DNA of 64,000 nt from Stappia sp. BW2. Lineage in GTDB: Bacteria > Pseudomonadota > Alphaproteobacteria > Rhizobiales > Stappiaceae. The stretch lies in assembly GCF_008107695.1 (NCBI RefSeq), contig NZ_VIRG01000070.1:248001-312000 (forward strand). Direction: 5' to 3'. A program made the translations under genes and the position numbers. Shown piece by piece: positions 23,897-32,894 of the stretch (position 1 is its first letter; each line of letters opens with the position of its first letter). The notes under the pieces were generated by a model. That model worked only from the letters and a program-made list of their open reading frames with translations. It had not been told where the DNA came from and searched no databases.

Positions 23897-24670
23897 CTAG
23901 TTGATCGAGCTGATGAATTTCTTCAGCCGCTCCGATTTCGGGTCATCGAACACCTGGTCCGGTGGGCCCTGTTCTTCAATGATGCCGTTGTGCAGAAAGA
24001 TGACGTGACTGGCGACTTCCCGTGCGAATTTCATTTCGTGGGTGACCAGGATCATGGTTCGCTGCTCGCGGGCCAGATCGCCGATGACACCGAGAACTTC
24101 TCCCACAAGTTCCGGGTCGAGGGCGGATGTCGGTTCGTCGAACAACATGGCAAGCGGCTGAACGGCAAGAGCGCGGGCGATGGCGGCGCGCTGCTGCTGA
24201 CCGCCGGACAGGAAAGCCGGATAGGCGTCCTGTTTTTCGAACAGTCCGACACGGTGCAACAATGTTTCTGCAATGCCGACGGCTTCGTCGCGTTTCATGC
24301 CTAGAACATGAATGGGAACTTCAATCACGTTCTGAAGCACGGTCATGTGCTGCCACAGATTGAAGCTCTGGAAAACCATTGCAAGCTGGCTGCGAATGCG
24401 CTCGATTTGCTTGCGGTTGGCAGGGCGAAGGCCATGGTGGCCGTCTTTCTTGAGGTCGATGGCTTCACCGTGAATGGTGACCGACCCGGCGCTTGGCAAC
24501 TCAAGCATGTTGATGCAGCGCAGAAAAGTGGATTTACCGGAGCCCGACCCGCCGATGATCGCAATCACGTCGCCCTGCCGGGCCGTGAGCGAAACACCCT
24601 TGAGCACTTCAAGGGCTCCGAAACGTTTGAAGAGGTCACGTACCTCGATGGCTGGCGCCGTTGATTCCAT
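23897..24670 (-). CDS. Polar amino-acid ABC transporter ATP-binding protein
   Basis: ATPase subunit (257 aa) that powers the importer. Walker A is GGSGSGKST, the ABC signature is LSGGQQQR, Walker B is LAMLFDEPTSALDPE, and the switch histidine lies in LVTHEMKFAREVA. It is the first gene of the minus-strand operon (ATPase, binding protein, permeases, M20 amidohydrolase). Two small hairpins (GCCGGATCTTCCGGC near 23849, CCCGCG/CGCGGG near 23872) stand between it and the binding-protein gene. Its start lies 300 bp from the divergent TetR gene, which may regulate both directions. Confidence 0.93.
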   Translation of the reverse strand: MESTAPAIEVRDLFKRFGALEVLKGVSLTARQGDVIAIIGGSGSGKSTFLRCINMLELPSAGSVTIHGEAIDLKKDGHHGLRPANRKQIERIRSQLAMVFQSFNLWQHMTVLQNVIEVPIHVLGMKRDEAVGIAETLLHRVGLFEKQDAYPAFLSGGQQQRAAIARALAVQPLAMLFDEPTSALDPELVGEVLGVIGDLAREQRTMILVTHEMKFAREVASHVIFLHNGIIEEQGPPDQVFDDPKSERLKKFISSIN

Positions 24671-24788
24671 CCTACCGCCATTGCCCGGATCAAACCGGTG
24701 CAGTTGGTGTTTCTGTCTGCTGCTGACCTCGTCGGTTTTGCCGATGCAGCGTCAGCTCTCTGAGCGGCAACAGTTGTCAGCTTTGCAC

Positions 24789-24818
24789 TTGTTTCCTAAT
24801 TATTCAACCGTATAATAA
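24789..24818 (+). promoter_or_regulatory. Promoter with overlapping TTATT-N9-AATAA palindrome
   Basis: TTGTTT (24789-24794), 16 bp, then a perfect TATAAT (24811-24816) make a good sigma-70 promoter reading toward the TetR-aruH-aruI genes. TTATT (24800-24804) and AATAA (24814-24818) form an inverted repeat covering the -10, a plausible site for the adjacent TetR-type repressor. Confidence 0.5.
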
Positions 24819-24875
24819 CGAAAAAATCGATGCCGGTACGTCATGTGGTCGGAGAAAATGTCGGAGGACAGAAGG

Positions 24876-24974
24876 ATGGCACGGGAGGCGAATGAGGCCT
24901 TGTCAGCACGGAGCCGGACCATGCCCGCAATCCACGCCGCGCAGGATTATCCGCTGCATCGGGGCTGGTCTTGA
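24876..24974 (+). CDS. Short upstream ORF coupled to the TetR-type start
   Basis: A 32-codon ORF from ATG 24876, with a strong GGAGG seven bases or so upstream. Its TGA overlaps the TTG start of the TetR-type gene (cTTGA). The peptide has no recognisable motif. The arrangement suggests a leader that couples translation into a gene with a weak start. It could also be chance, since the only evidence is the ribosome-binding site and the overlap. Confidence 0.35.
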   Translation: MAREANEALSARSRTMPAIHAAQDYPLHRGWS

Positions 24975-25606
24975 GTCGCCGTTCGTTCCATCGCGCCAGC
25001 GAGGCAGAGCGGCGTCAGGATCTTATCCAGGCGACGCTGGACTGCATTTCCGAACTCGGTTTGCACGGTGCGACCGTGCGCAAAATTGCAGCCCGGGCCG
25101 GTGTCACTCCCGGTCTGATCCGTCACTACTTCTCCTGCAAGGACCAGATGATGCAGGACGCCTATCGGGAGGTCATGACCGGTATGACGTCTGCCGTCGC
25201 TGCAGCTGCAAATGCCGATCAGCCAAACCCAAGGGCGAAGTTGCACGATTTCATTGTTGCCAACCTGTCGCCGCCGGTTGCCGACGGAAGGACGCTGTCT
25301 TTGTGGGCGGCGTTCATAAGTCATGTGCGCGTCGATCCGGCATTTGCCGAAATTCACCTCGAAAGCTATCTCGCTTTCCGCTCCGTGCTGGAAGCGCTCG
25401 TTGCCGATGTGCTGATTGATGCCGGAGAAACACCGGATGCAAAGCGGTGCCGGGAACTGGCGATTACGATCAACGGCGTGATCGACGGTCTTTGGATCGA
25501 AGGTACGCTTGTCGGTCACCTCTTTTCGGAAACGCCCCTGCCGGGCGTTGCCATCAAATCCGTCGAGGCTTTGCTCGGCGGAATAAGCCTTGCCGCCAAA
25601 CCCTGA
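24971..25606 (+). CDS. TetR-family transcriptional regulator (BetI-like)
   Basis: TetR-type repressor (211 aa). Residues about 12-60 form the DNA-binding domain: RRQDLIQATLDCISELGLHG, then VRKIAARAGVTPGLIRHYFS, which closely resembles BetI (G-L-I-x-H-Y-F). The ligand domain fills the rest. The start is TTG 24971, overlapping the stop of a short upstream ORF; no ATG is available near the domain boundary. It is followed after 19 bp by the aminotransferase and decarboxylase genes and is divergent from the amino-acid importer. It likely controls one or both operons in response to an amino acid or its keto acid. Confidence 0.88.
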   Translation: MSRRSFHRASEAERRQDLIQATLDCISELGLHGATVRKIAARAGVTPGLIRHYFSCKDQMMQDAYREVMTGMTSAVAAAANADQPNPRAKLHDFIVANLSPPVADGRTLSLWAAFISHVRVDPAFAEIHLESYLAFRSVLEALVADVLIDAGETPDAKRCRELAITINGVIDGLWIEGTLVGHLFSETPLPGVAIKSVEALLGGISLAAKP

Positions 25607-25625
25607 AGAAATTGAGAGACCGACT

Positions 25626-26822
25626 ATGCGTTATGCGTCGATCACCGACCGCCTTGCCCATTTGGGCTCGGGAAAATGGACTGTCCACATAAAGGCGCGC
25701 GAGATGGCGGCGGCGGGTATTCCCGTTATTGAACTGACCATTGGCGAGCCGGACATCCTGCCCGACGAGGCCCTGTTCGAAGAAGCGGACCGGGCCATGA
25801 GGGCCGGCCGCATCCGCTATTCCAACGGACGCGGCGAACCGGGTGTCGTCGCTGCCTTGACGGAAAAATACCGCCAGCGTCGGCCTGATGTGAGCGAGCA
25901 AAACGTTCTGTGTTTTCCAGGCACCCAGACGGCCCTGTTTGCGGTCATGCTGGGTCTGGTGGAGACGGGCGATGCCGTCCTGGTAGGCGATCCGCTTTAT
26001 GCCACCTATGAAGGCGTTATCGCCGCGTCCGGCGCGCGCATGGTGCCCGTGCCGATGCGCGCTGAAAAGAGGTTCCACCTTCAGGCGGAAGATCTTGAAA
26101 AGGCGATCACGCCAGACAGCCGGGTGCTTCTGCTCAACACACCTCATAACCCGACCGGAGCGACGCTGACGGCCGATGAAATCGCCGCCATCGGCGAAGT
26201 CTGTATCCGCCACGATCTTTGGATCGTCTGTGACGAAGTTTATGAAAAGCTGATCTTCGAGCAGACGTTTGCCTCCCCCTTCGACCAGCCAGCGCTGGCG
26301 GACCGGACCATCGTCGTGTCCTCGATCTCCAAGTCTCATGCCGCTCCCGGGTTCCGCTCCGGCTGGGCGGTCGGCCCGGAAGAGTTCTGCACGCGGCTGC
26401 TGGCGGTTTCCGAAACCATGCTGTTCGGCGGTCAACCGTTCATTGCAGACATGACGGCCATGGCGATTTCCGGAGATTTCGATACCGCGGAACGCATGCG
26501 GGAGAGCTATCTGAGACGGGCAAAGCTCATCATCGATCATTTGTCAGGTCATGCTGCCCTGAAGCCGATGATGCCGGAAGCGGGTATGTTCCTGCTGGTG
26601 GATGTCAGCGCCACGGGGCTGGACGGTGCCAGCTTCGCGGAGCAACTGCTGGAGGAAAAGCAGGTCGCGGTCATGCCGGGGGTCTCTTTCGGCGATCAGG
26701 CCACAAATTTCATCCGGTTGTCGCTGACGGTTGCCGATGAAACGCTTTCGGAAGCAACAGACAGGATTGCCGCTTTTGCGGATGGTCTCAGCAAGGGCGA
26801 GGGGAACCGCAAATGGGCGTAG
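25626..26822 (+). CDS. aruH: Class I/II PLP aminotransferase, probable arginine:pyruvate transaminase
   Basis: Fold-type I PLP aminotransferase (398 aa; AruH of Pseudomonas is about 393). Visible motifs are the LTIGEPDILPDEALF opening, NTPHNPTGATLTADE with the PLP-contacting Asn, VCDEVYEKLIF with the Asp that pairs with the pyridine N, and the Schiff-base lysine in VSSISKSHAAPGFRSGWAVG. The start ATG 25626 is chosen because it begins the family N-terminus (RYASITDRLAHLG). It overlaps the following 2-ketoarginine decarboxylase-like gene by 10 bp. Paired in this way, the enzyme most likely converts L-arginine plus pyruvate to 2-ketoarginine plus alanine. The name rests on context as well as family. 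Confidence 0.7.
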   Translation: MRYASITDRLAHLGSGKWTVHIKAREMAAAGIPVIELTIGEPDILPDEALFEEADRAMRAGRIRYSNGRGEPGVVAALTEKYRQRRPDVSEQNVLCFPGTQTALFAVMLGLVETGDAVLVGDPLYATYEGVIAASGARMVPVPMRAEKRFHLQAEDLEKAITPDSRVLLLNTPHNPTGATLTADEIAAIGEVCIRHDLWIVCDEVYEKLIFEQTFASPFDQPALADRTIVVSSISKSHAAPGFRSGWAVGPEEFCTRLLAVSETMLFGGQPFIADMTAMAISGDFDTAERMRESYLRRAKLIIDHLSGHAALKPMMPEAGMFLLVDVSATGLDGASFAEQLLEEKQVAVMPGVSFGDQATNFIRLSLTVADETLSEATDRIAAFADGLSKGEGNRKWA

Positions 26823-28426
26823 TCACCAAAACGGTCGGTGAAGCACTGATCGATATTCTTGAAGCCAATGGCGTCGAGGCCGTTTTCGGAATTCCAGGCG
26901 TGCACACGGTCGAACTCTACCGGGGTCTTGCGACGTCAGACATTCGCCACATAACACCGCGCCATGAACAGGGCGCAGGCTTCATGGCCGACGGCTATGC
27001 CCGGGTGACCGGAAAACCCGGCGTGGCCCTGGTGATCACCGGCCCCGGCCTGACCAATACGATCACCGCCATGGCGCAGGCCTATCAGGATTCCGTGCCG
27101 ATGCTCGTGATCTCAGGTGTCAATGCCCGGGCAACTCTCGGCCATGGCCGGGGCAAGCTGCATGAATTGCCGGACCAGCGGGCCATGATGGCACCGCTTG
27201 CCCTGATGACGCACACGCTTCTGGAGGCGGCGGATCTGCCGGCTGTCATGGAGCGGGCTTTTTCAATTCTCCAATCAAAGCGGCCGGGCCCTGTCCATAT
27301 TGAAATTCCGACCGATGTGATGGTTGAAAAGATCACGCTTGGCGACCTTAATCCGTCAAAGGCCTGCGGCCCTCGGGCGGCGCAGGTGCAGGTGGCCGAG
27401 CTGGCAGAAAAATGCAAGCAGGCCCGCCGTCCGGTGATCCTGTGCGGCGGCGGGTCCGTCGCTGCTGCCGACAAGATCCGGCTGCTGGCCGAGCAGATCG
27501 ATGCGCCGCTGGTGACTACGGTCAATGCGCGAGGCATGTTTGCCGGTCATCCGCTGTCGATCCCGGCCAGCCCGAGCCTTGCCGCCGTGCGGGAGGTGAT
27601 CGGGGCGTCTGATCTGGTGATTGCCCTTGGCACGCAGATGGGGGAGACCGACTACGACATGTATGCCGACGACGGCTTTCCGGAGCTTGCCAACCTTGTG
27701 CGCGTCGATATCGATGCGGACCAGCTTGCACGTGGACCGGAGGCGGCGTTGCCCATGCTCTCGAGTGTCGGCCAGTTGATGGACGATCTTCTGCCGCTGC
27801 TTAAGGGCCACAGGGCGGATGCGGACGGCGCTGCGCGCGCGCAGGGGTGCCGCGAGGCGGTTGCCTCCTGGTTGAGCCCCAAGATGCAGGCCGAAGTCGG
27901 CGTTCTGGAGACGATCCGCGAGACGTTGCCCGGCTGCATCATCGTCGGCGACAGCACGCAGGCCATCTACTCCGGCAACCTGTATTTTGAAGCAGGGCGG
28001 CCGCACGGCTGGTTCAACGCGGCAACGGGGTTCGGAGCGCTTGGCTATGGCCCTCCGGCGGCAATTGGTGCCAGCATCGGCGAACCTGGAACCCCGGTGA
28101 TCTGCCTGGTGGGCGATGGCGGGCTTCAGTTCTCGATTGCCGAAATCGGCTCGGCCGTGGATTGCGGGGCACGCGTGATCTTCCTGGTCTGGAACAACGA
28201 CGGTTACGGCGAGATCCGGTCCTATATGGTGGACCGGGGCATCGAACCGGAAGGCGTGACGCCGTCGGCACCCGACTTCGGCAAGATCGCTGAAGCCTAT
28301 GGCCTGCCGTCCGTCCGTCTTGACGATGTGGCCGAGTTGGCAACTGCCCTGAAGCGGTTTTCGGACCTTTCCGGGCCAAGCCTGATCGAAATTCACGAGA
28401 CAGGCACACGCGGCGCAACTGCCTGA
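26813..28426 (+). CDS. aruI: ThDP-dependent decarboxylase, probable 5-guanidino-2-oxopentanoate decarboxylase
   Basis: Thiamine-diphosphate enzyme of the acetolactate-synthase-like family (537 aa). The catalytic Glu is in TPRHEQGAGFMADGYARVTG. The ThDP/Mg motif is GDGGLQFSIAEIGSA, ending in LVWNNDGYGEI. Length and placement directly after an arginine transaminase-like gene match AruI, which decarboxylates 2-ketoarginine to 4-guanidinobutanal. Overlap of the start with the aminotransferase stop indicates coupled translation. An acetolactate synthase is less likely because no small regulatory subunit or ilv genes are near. Confidence 0.72.
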   Translation: MGVVTKTVGEALIDILEANGVEAVFGIPGVHTVELYRGLATSDIRHITPRHEQGAGFMADGYARVTGKPGVALVITGPGLTNTITAMAQAYQDSVPMLVISGVNARATLGHGRGKLHELPDQRAMMAPLALMTHTLLEAADLPAVMERAFSILQSKRPGPVHIEIPTDVMVEKITLGDLNPSKACGPRAAQVQVAELAEKCKQARRPVILCGGGSVAAADKIRLLAEQIDAPLVTTVNARGMFAGHPLSIPASPSLAAVREVIGASDLVIALGTQMGETDYDMYADDGFPELANLVRVDIDADQLARGPEAALPMLSSVGQLMDDLLPLLKGHRADADGAARAQGCREAVASWLSPKMQAEVGVLETIRETLPGCIIVGDSTQAIYSGNLYFEAGRPHGWFNAATGFGALGYGPPAAIGASIGEPGTPVICLVGDGGLQFSIAEIGSAVDCGARVIFLVWNNDGYGEIRSYMVDRGIEPEGVTPSAPDFGKIAEAYGLPSVRLDDVAELATALKRFSDLSGPSLIEIHETGTRGATA

Positions 28427-28452
28427 GTAGCTGCCCCCTGACAGCGCTTCGC

Positions 28453-30486
28453 TCAATTTGTGGCGGGCAGTGTCAGCCTGAATTGCGTTCCCCTGCCTTT
28501 CACGGACTGGCAGGTGAACGCGAGGCCGTGTTCCTGTGCAAGGTCATGGCAAACCGACAGACCGAGGCCATGGCCTCGGGATGTGCTGCCTTTTTCGTAG
28601 GCTTTCAGGAAGCTTTCCTGCTCAGCCCCGGTCAGGCCCGGACCTGTGTCGAGAACACAAAGCTCCACGGTCTGGCCCCGGTTGCGGACGCCGATCAGCA
28701 CCTTGCCCGTCTCGGTGTATTTGACCGCATTGGAAACGAGATTGCTGGCAATGCGCATCAGGACAATCGCCGGCACGGTGGTTTTGCGCGATGACGACAC
28801 CCGGCGCAGCTTCAGGCCCTTCGAGATCGCTTCCTCGCCAAACATCTGCTGAACCGTGTCGACCACGAGTGACAGCTCGTAACTCTCGGTTTCCACAGGT
28901 TCCGTGTGGGTCGGGCTGCCTTCGGTCTGGCGAGGTTCGTCTCCGGCTGTCTGATCCGGCAGGGTCTCCGTCTCCGTCTCTGTTTCAGGGCTCCTTGGCG
29001 TCGTTTCCTTCAGATAGGAATTCGACAGGGCTTCCATGTAGTCGAAGGCCTCCGCGAGGCGTTGGCGAACGGGTGGTTCCATATGGTCGGCAAGGTGATC
29101 GAAGCTCAGCCTCAGCGACGTGATCGGCTGTTTCAGATCATGGGACGCGGTGGCCAGTTGCCGCTGACGGAGGCTGGCAAGATCGCGGGCACGGGTATAA
29201 TTGCGCTCGGCGACAAGCAGTTCCCGGTTGCGCCTGGCTTCCGCTTCCAGAGCCTTGATTTCAGCCTGCACGGCGTTTGCGTGTTTGTGGCGCAGGGCAA
29301 CAATATGTGCGGTCAGCCCTGTCATGGTGGCAATCAGCAGGCAGGAGAAAATGCCTTTGACCGTGGTTGCCACAGGCAGAATTTCCGCCTCCAGCCCAAC
29401 CACCATCAAGGCAATCAGGCCGACGACCAGCAGCGTTCCGGCGGCGGATATCAGTTCGCCGCTGAGATGTGCTGCGCCTTCGGCGCGCCGCCAGCGGCGG
29501 CCCGCCAGGAAAACCGAGACAAACATGAAGGCCAGAAGCACGTAGCCGAAAAAGGCGACGTAAGTGCCGGGCGAAAAGAAGGAAAGCACGAAACCGGCGA
29601 CCGAGAGGGCTGCCATGGATGTCAGAGCGATGGACAGCCGGGTTTCGCGCCGGTCCACGACAAGCGAGCGCCCGGAAATGACGAAGCCGACGCCCGATAG
29701 CGCAAACAGCAGAAAAAAACCGATTGGCGACTGGAGTTCAGGATTGTCGGGAAAGAAGAAGCGAAACCAGAGACCGTCGATATAGCCGATGAAGGCGAGG
29801 CCGAGGCCGAACTGGAGCGCATACAGCATGCCGATCCAGTTTTTCATGGCCAGGTGAAAACCGAAGAAAAAGATCAGGCAGGAAATGGTGAAGGCGTAGA
29901 ACGCCGTGTGCGTGATGCCGGACGCAAAAGCGGATGCTTCCAGTTCGACCGGCGTTTCCAGCGCCATCTTGAAGGACTGGAAGGGCCCGAACTTGAAATT
30001 GACCAGCAGCGTGACCCGCTCTTGCGGCGCGATCTGGAATACGGGGGTGCGCAGGCGCGTCACGGAATGGTCTTCGGGGGCGAAGGGTTCGAAAATCGAA
30101 TAGTTGATCAGGTTTTCCGTAAAGCCGCTTTCGCGGATGACATAAGCATCCAGCTCGCTGACAAGCGGCAGTTCCACGGTGAGGATGAAAGGGTCGGGGG
30201 CGCGGCCATCGTTCAGGGTTGCGTTGTAGATTTCGACCGCTGCCCAGGCTTCGGGTGCATAATTGGTTCCCAGCATGGAGGCCTTGAGGGACGGAGAAAA
30301 CGCGCCGGAGCGAAACCGTGTCAGGATCTCGGCAAGCGAGGCCGACGGGTCGCTTTCATAGACCAGATGCGGTTTCAGATCGCCAATCCCCTGGCCAGGT
30401 TCGAGGCGCACCGGTTCGGCGCGGGCGGAGCCGGTCACAAGAACAGCGAAAAACAGGAAGACCCACAGGTGCAGAATTCTGGTCAT
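28453..30486 (-). CDS. 7TMR-DISM-type sensor histidine kinase
   Basis: Membrane sensor kinase (677 aa). It has a signal sequence, then an extracellular 7TMR-DISM domain (about 30-190; beta-rich, with EAWAAVEIYNATLNDGR). Seven transmembrane helices cover about 195-395. A coiled-coil linker (QAEIKALEAEARRNRELLVA) leads to the HisKA domain with phospho-acceptor His in ATASHDLKQPITSLRLS. A HATPase domain follows, with N-box LMRIASNLVSNAVKYTE and G-boxes DTGPGL and GHGLGLSV. Between HisKA and HATPase lies an unusual Thr/Glu-rich linker (PETETETETLPDQ). It is divergent from an adjacent LuxR-type response regulator, its probable partner. Confidence 0.9.
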   Translation of the reverse strand: MTRILHLWVFLFFAVLVTGSARAEPVRLEPGQGIGDLKPHLVYESDPSASLAEILTRFRSGAFSPSLKASMLGTNYAPEAWAAVEIYNATLNDGRAPDPFILTVELPLVSELDAYVIRESGFTENLINYSIFEPFAPEDHSVTRLRTPVFQIAPQERVTLLVNFKFGPFQSFKMALETPVELEASAFASGITHTAFYAFTISCLIFFFGFHLAMKNWIGMLYALQFGLGLAFIGYIDGLWFRFFFPDNPELQSPIGFFLLFALSGVGFVISGRSLVVDRRETRLSIALTSMAALSVAGFVLSFFSPGTYVAFFGYVLLAFMFVSVFLAGRRWRRAEGAAHLSGELISAAGTLLVVGLIALMVVGLEAEILPVATTVKGIFSCLLIATMTGLTAHIVALRHKHANAVQAEIKALEAEARRNRELLVAERNYTRARDLASLRQRQLATASHDLKQPITSLRLSFDHLADHMEPPVRQRLAEAFDYMEALSNSYLKETTPRSPETETETETLPDQTAGDEPRQTEGSPTHTEPVETESYELSLVVDTVQQMFGEEAISKGLKLRRVSSSRKTTVPAIVLMRIASNLVSNAVKYTETGKVLIGVRNRGQTVELCVLDTGPGLTGAEQESFLKAYEKGSTSRGHGLGLSVCHDLAQEHGLAFTCQSVKGRGTQFRLTLPATN

Positions 30487-30498
30487 TTCCCCTAAGGC

Positions 30499-31191
30499 AT
30501 GTCAGATAGAAGGACTGCTGCTGCTGGATCGAGAGCCGTGAAAGATCAAAGATATAGTGCCATCATTGCAGACGATCACGCAATCGTTCGCTCCGGACTG
30601 CGAGATGCGCTGGAAAAACCGGGCCTGATCGAGCCCGAAGGGATCAACGTGCTGGCGGAAGCCGGCGACGGTCTCAGCGCGATTGCAGAGGTGCGCAGGC
30701 ACCGGCCCGATCTTTTGTTGCTGGACGTTTCCATGCCCATGGCGGGCGGTGTGGAAGTGCTGATCGAGGCACGGCGCTGGTCGAAGGAAACGAGGGTTGT
30801 CGTCCTGACCGGCATTTCCGCAGTCGGGCTCATTTCCGATCTCATCGAGACGGGTGTCGACGGCTTGTTCTCGAAAGCCTCCGACAATGCCGAGTTCTAC
30901 CAGAAACTGCCCGGGATCCTGCGGGGGCAGCGGCACGTCTCGGATGTGTTCTTGAAGCTCCTGGAGGAAACGCCTGCACCGCCGGTGCTGACCGACCGGG
31001 AACGGCAGACCCTGAACCTGATCCTCGCCGGGCGGTCCAACAAGGAAATTGCCGAGGGGCTCGGGATCAGCATCAAGACCGTCGACAAGCACCGCACCAG
31101 CCTGATGCAGAAGCTGAACGTGCATTCGGTGCCGCAGTTGATGGCCAAGGCGCTGAAGGAAGGCATGATCGATCCGTCGCGGGAACTTTGA
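30499..31191 (+). CDS. LuxR/NarL-type response regulator
   Basis: Two-component response regulator (230 aa). The receiver domain has the acidic pair in IIADDHAIVRSG, the phospho-acceptor Asp in LLLLDVSMPMAGG, and the conserved Thr and Lys in VVLTG and LFSKAS. The C-terminal LuxR HTH is LTDRERQTLNLILAGRSNKE, then SIKTVDKHRTSLMQKLNVHS. The ATG at 30499 leaves 12 bp between its start and that of the divergent kinase. A GTG at 30538 would begin just before the receiver domain and may be the true start. It likely acts downstream of the kinase encoded next to it. Confidence 0.9.
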   Translation: MSDRRTAAAGSRAVKDQRYSAIIADDHAIVRSGLRDALEKPGLIEPEGINVLAEAGDGLSAIAEVRRHRPDLLLLDVSMPMAGGVEVLIEARRWSKETRVVVLTGISAVGLISDLIETGVDGLFSKASDNAEFYQKLPGILRGQRHVSDVFLKLLEETPAPPVLTDRERQTLNLILAGRSNKEIAEGLGISIKTVDKHRTSLMQKLNVHSVPQLMAKALKEGMIDPSREL

Positions 31192-31293
31192 CCGGGAGGT
31201 TGTTTGCCCCTGCCGGAATGGGGGATTGGCCCCATGGCTGGCGGCGGCCGGACATGGGTTACTGCTTTGTGTGACCTACAAGAGGATTTTGCC

Positions 31294-31950
31294 ATGCTCC
31301 GCTCTTTCAGATTTTCCGCCGCCTCGCTTGCCGCGTTACCCGTTGCCTGCCTGCTTTTGACGGGTTCGGTGCAGGCACAGGATGACGGCTTTCGCGAGAT
31401 CCGCGTTGCCCCCGGAACGGCAGTCGCGGCCAATTTCATGGATGTACTGATGCCGTTTTTGCAAGGCCATCCGGAGAGTGACGAAGGCAATGCCGCTCTG
31501 GACCTGAAGGTACGCAAGGCGGGCAGCGGCTACAGTGTCGATATCGTCATGACGGGATATCTCGATGACAGCCTGTCCGGCGAACACTATCGGGGCACGG
31601 TGATACGCACGGCGTCGGGCCAATGGGAGCTGCTGGAGATGAAGGTCAGTCCGCTGTGCGCGCGCGGTGAGAATGTCGGAGGGGTATGTACCGCATCGGC
31701 GGCGCCTCCGGCCATGTTCCTGTCTTCCGGTGACGCGCCCGACAATCGGCTCATGTGTGTTTCCATTGCGCGGGATGACGTGCTGAATGTGCGGAAGGGG
31801 CCCGGAACACGGCATGCCGTCACCGGCGCTCTTGCGGCGGGAACCTGTAATGTGGAACTTTCCGAGAGCTGTGAAGGAAGCTGGTGCGAAATCCGTTCGG
31901 ACACAATTTCCGGATGGGTGAATACCCGTTATCTTGAGCCCGCAAATTGA
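31294..31950 (+). CDS. Exported SH3-domain protein
   Basis: A 218-aa exported protein with a signal peptide (AASLAALPVACLLLTGSVQA). The C-terminal about 65 residues form a bacterial SH3 domain (DDVLNVRKGPGTRHAVTGAL, then GSWCEIRSDTISGWVNTRYL), with Cys pairs likely disulfide-bonded. The middle part (about 25-145) is not recognised. ATG 31294 is chosen because it begins the signal peptide. Such SH3 domains usually bind cell-wall or matrix components. It overlaps or abuts the next gene, so the two may function together in the periplasm. Confidence 0.8.
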   Translation: MLRSFRFSAASLAALPVACLLLTGSVQAQDDGFREIRVAPGTAVAANFMDVLMPFLQGHPESDEGNAALDLKVRKAGSGYSVDIVMTGYLDDSLSGEHYRGTVIRTASGQWELLEMKVSPLCARGENVGGVCTASAAPPAMFLSSGDAPDNRLMCVSIARDDVLNVRKGPGTRHAVTGALAAGTCNVELSESCEGSWCEIRSDTISGWVNTRYLEPAN

Positions 31951-31970
31951 AGGACATATCGACAAGCCAC

Positions 31971-32762
31971 ATGCCTGCCAGCAACCAGCAAAAGCGCAGA
32001 TCTGCCAGAAGCCTTCTCATCGGGGGCTTGCTGCTGTCTTGCGCCACAGTCACGGTTCTGGCCAGCGGCTTGCCGGAGCCGACGTTTCTGGAAAGCGGCA
32101 GCAACGATCTGATCCGGTTTCAGAAAGGCGAGGTGCCCGCACCAGCGGTTGCTCCGGAACCGGCGCAAGCTACCGAGTTGGATGAGCCCGAGCGCCGACT
32201 GATGGACAGGGAAGAAGCCGCTGCCGAGGTCGCCCCGCCGCCGCCAGCGCCTGCACCTGCACCGTCCGACGACACGTTTGGGACGGACCGCTTGAGCCCG
32301 GAGTTGGACCCGGCCACCAGCCGGATTGCCCCCCAGCGGCAACGGGTTGCGCCGGCTGCTGCGCCAAAACAAAAAGCGTCAGAACTGGAAACCTCCGGAC
32401 CTGAAATGCGGGGTTTGAACACGGCTGCCGGGAAACCGGGGGGCCGCGCGCAAGACCCGGCTTCACTGGAGGAGGCGGCAGATGCAGATGATGCGATTTC
32501 CGCGCGTCTGGTTACGGTCTGCCTGACCAATCCGGAAGATGCCAGCGGTGCCAAGGGCTTTGACATCCGGCGCGACGGCCCGCCGCGCTATGTTGCCGAC
32601 GTTGGCGCAACGGCCTGCGCCCAGTTCGAGCCGACACGGCATACGATCTATCTCTGGAAGACGAATGACCTGGGCGCCCTGTCGCTGATCCTCTCCAGTC
32701 GCCTCGATCTCGTCCAGGCGGACGGGACGCAAGTGTCTCTGGACTGGTTGCGGGACCGGTAA
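31971..32762 (+). CDS. Hypothetical exported Pro/Ala-rich protein
   Basis: A protein of about 263 residues, with an N-terminal membrane or signal segment (ARSLLIGGLLLSCATVTVLA). A long Pro/Ala/Glu-rich linker follows (about 45-160; PAVAPEPAQ, EVAPPPPAPAPAPS), and a C-terminal domain of about 95 residues carries three Cys. The C-terminal domain (RLVTVCLTNPEDASGAKGFD, DVGATACAQFEP) is not recognised. TTG 31947 overlapping the SH3-protein stop is an alternative start. Position and coupling suggest a periplasmic partner of the SH3 protein. No function is proposed. Confidence 0.65.
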   Translation: MPASNQQKRRSARSLLIGGLLLSCATVTVLASGLPEPTFLESGSNDLIRFQKGEVPAPAVAPEPAQATELDEPERRLMDREEAAAEVAPPPPAPAPAPSDDTFGTDRLSPELDPATSRIAPQRQRVAPAAAPKQKASELETSGPEMRGLNTAAGKPGGRAQDPASLEEAADADDAISARLVTVCLTNPEDASGAKGFDIRRDGPPRYVADVGATACAQFEPTRHTIYLWKTNDLGALSLILSSRLDLVQADGTQVSLDWLRDR

Positions 32763-32894
32763 CCGTCCCGGCAGCGCAAACGCGCATTCTCCAGTTTTTC
32801 TCGAAATTGTTACTCGCGCGAATACGCCTGGAAGCAGGGTTCTTTCCGGGCTGACATGGCTTGTTGGGGCTGCAATTCGCGGAACTTCTCCATC

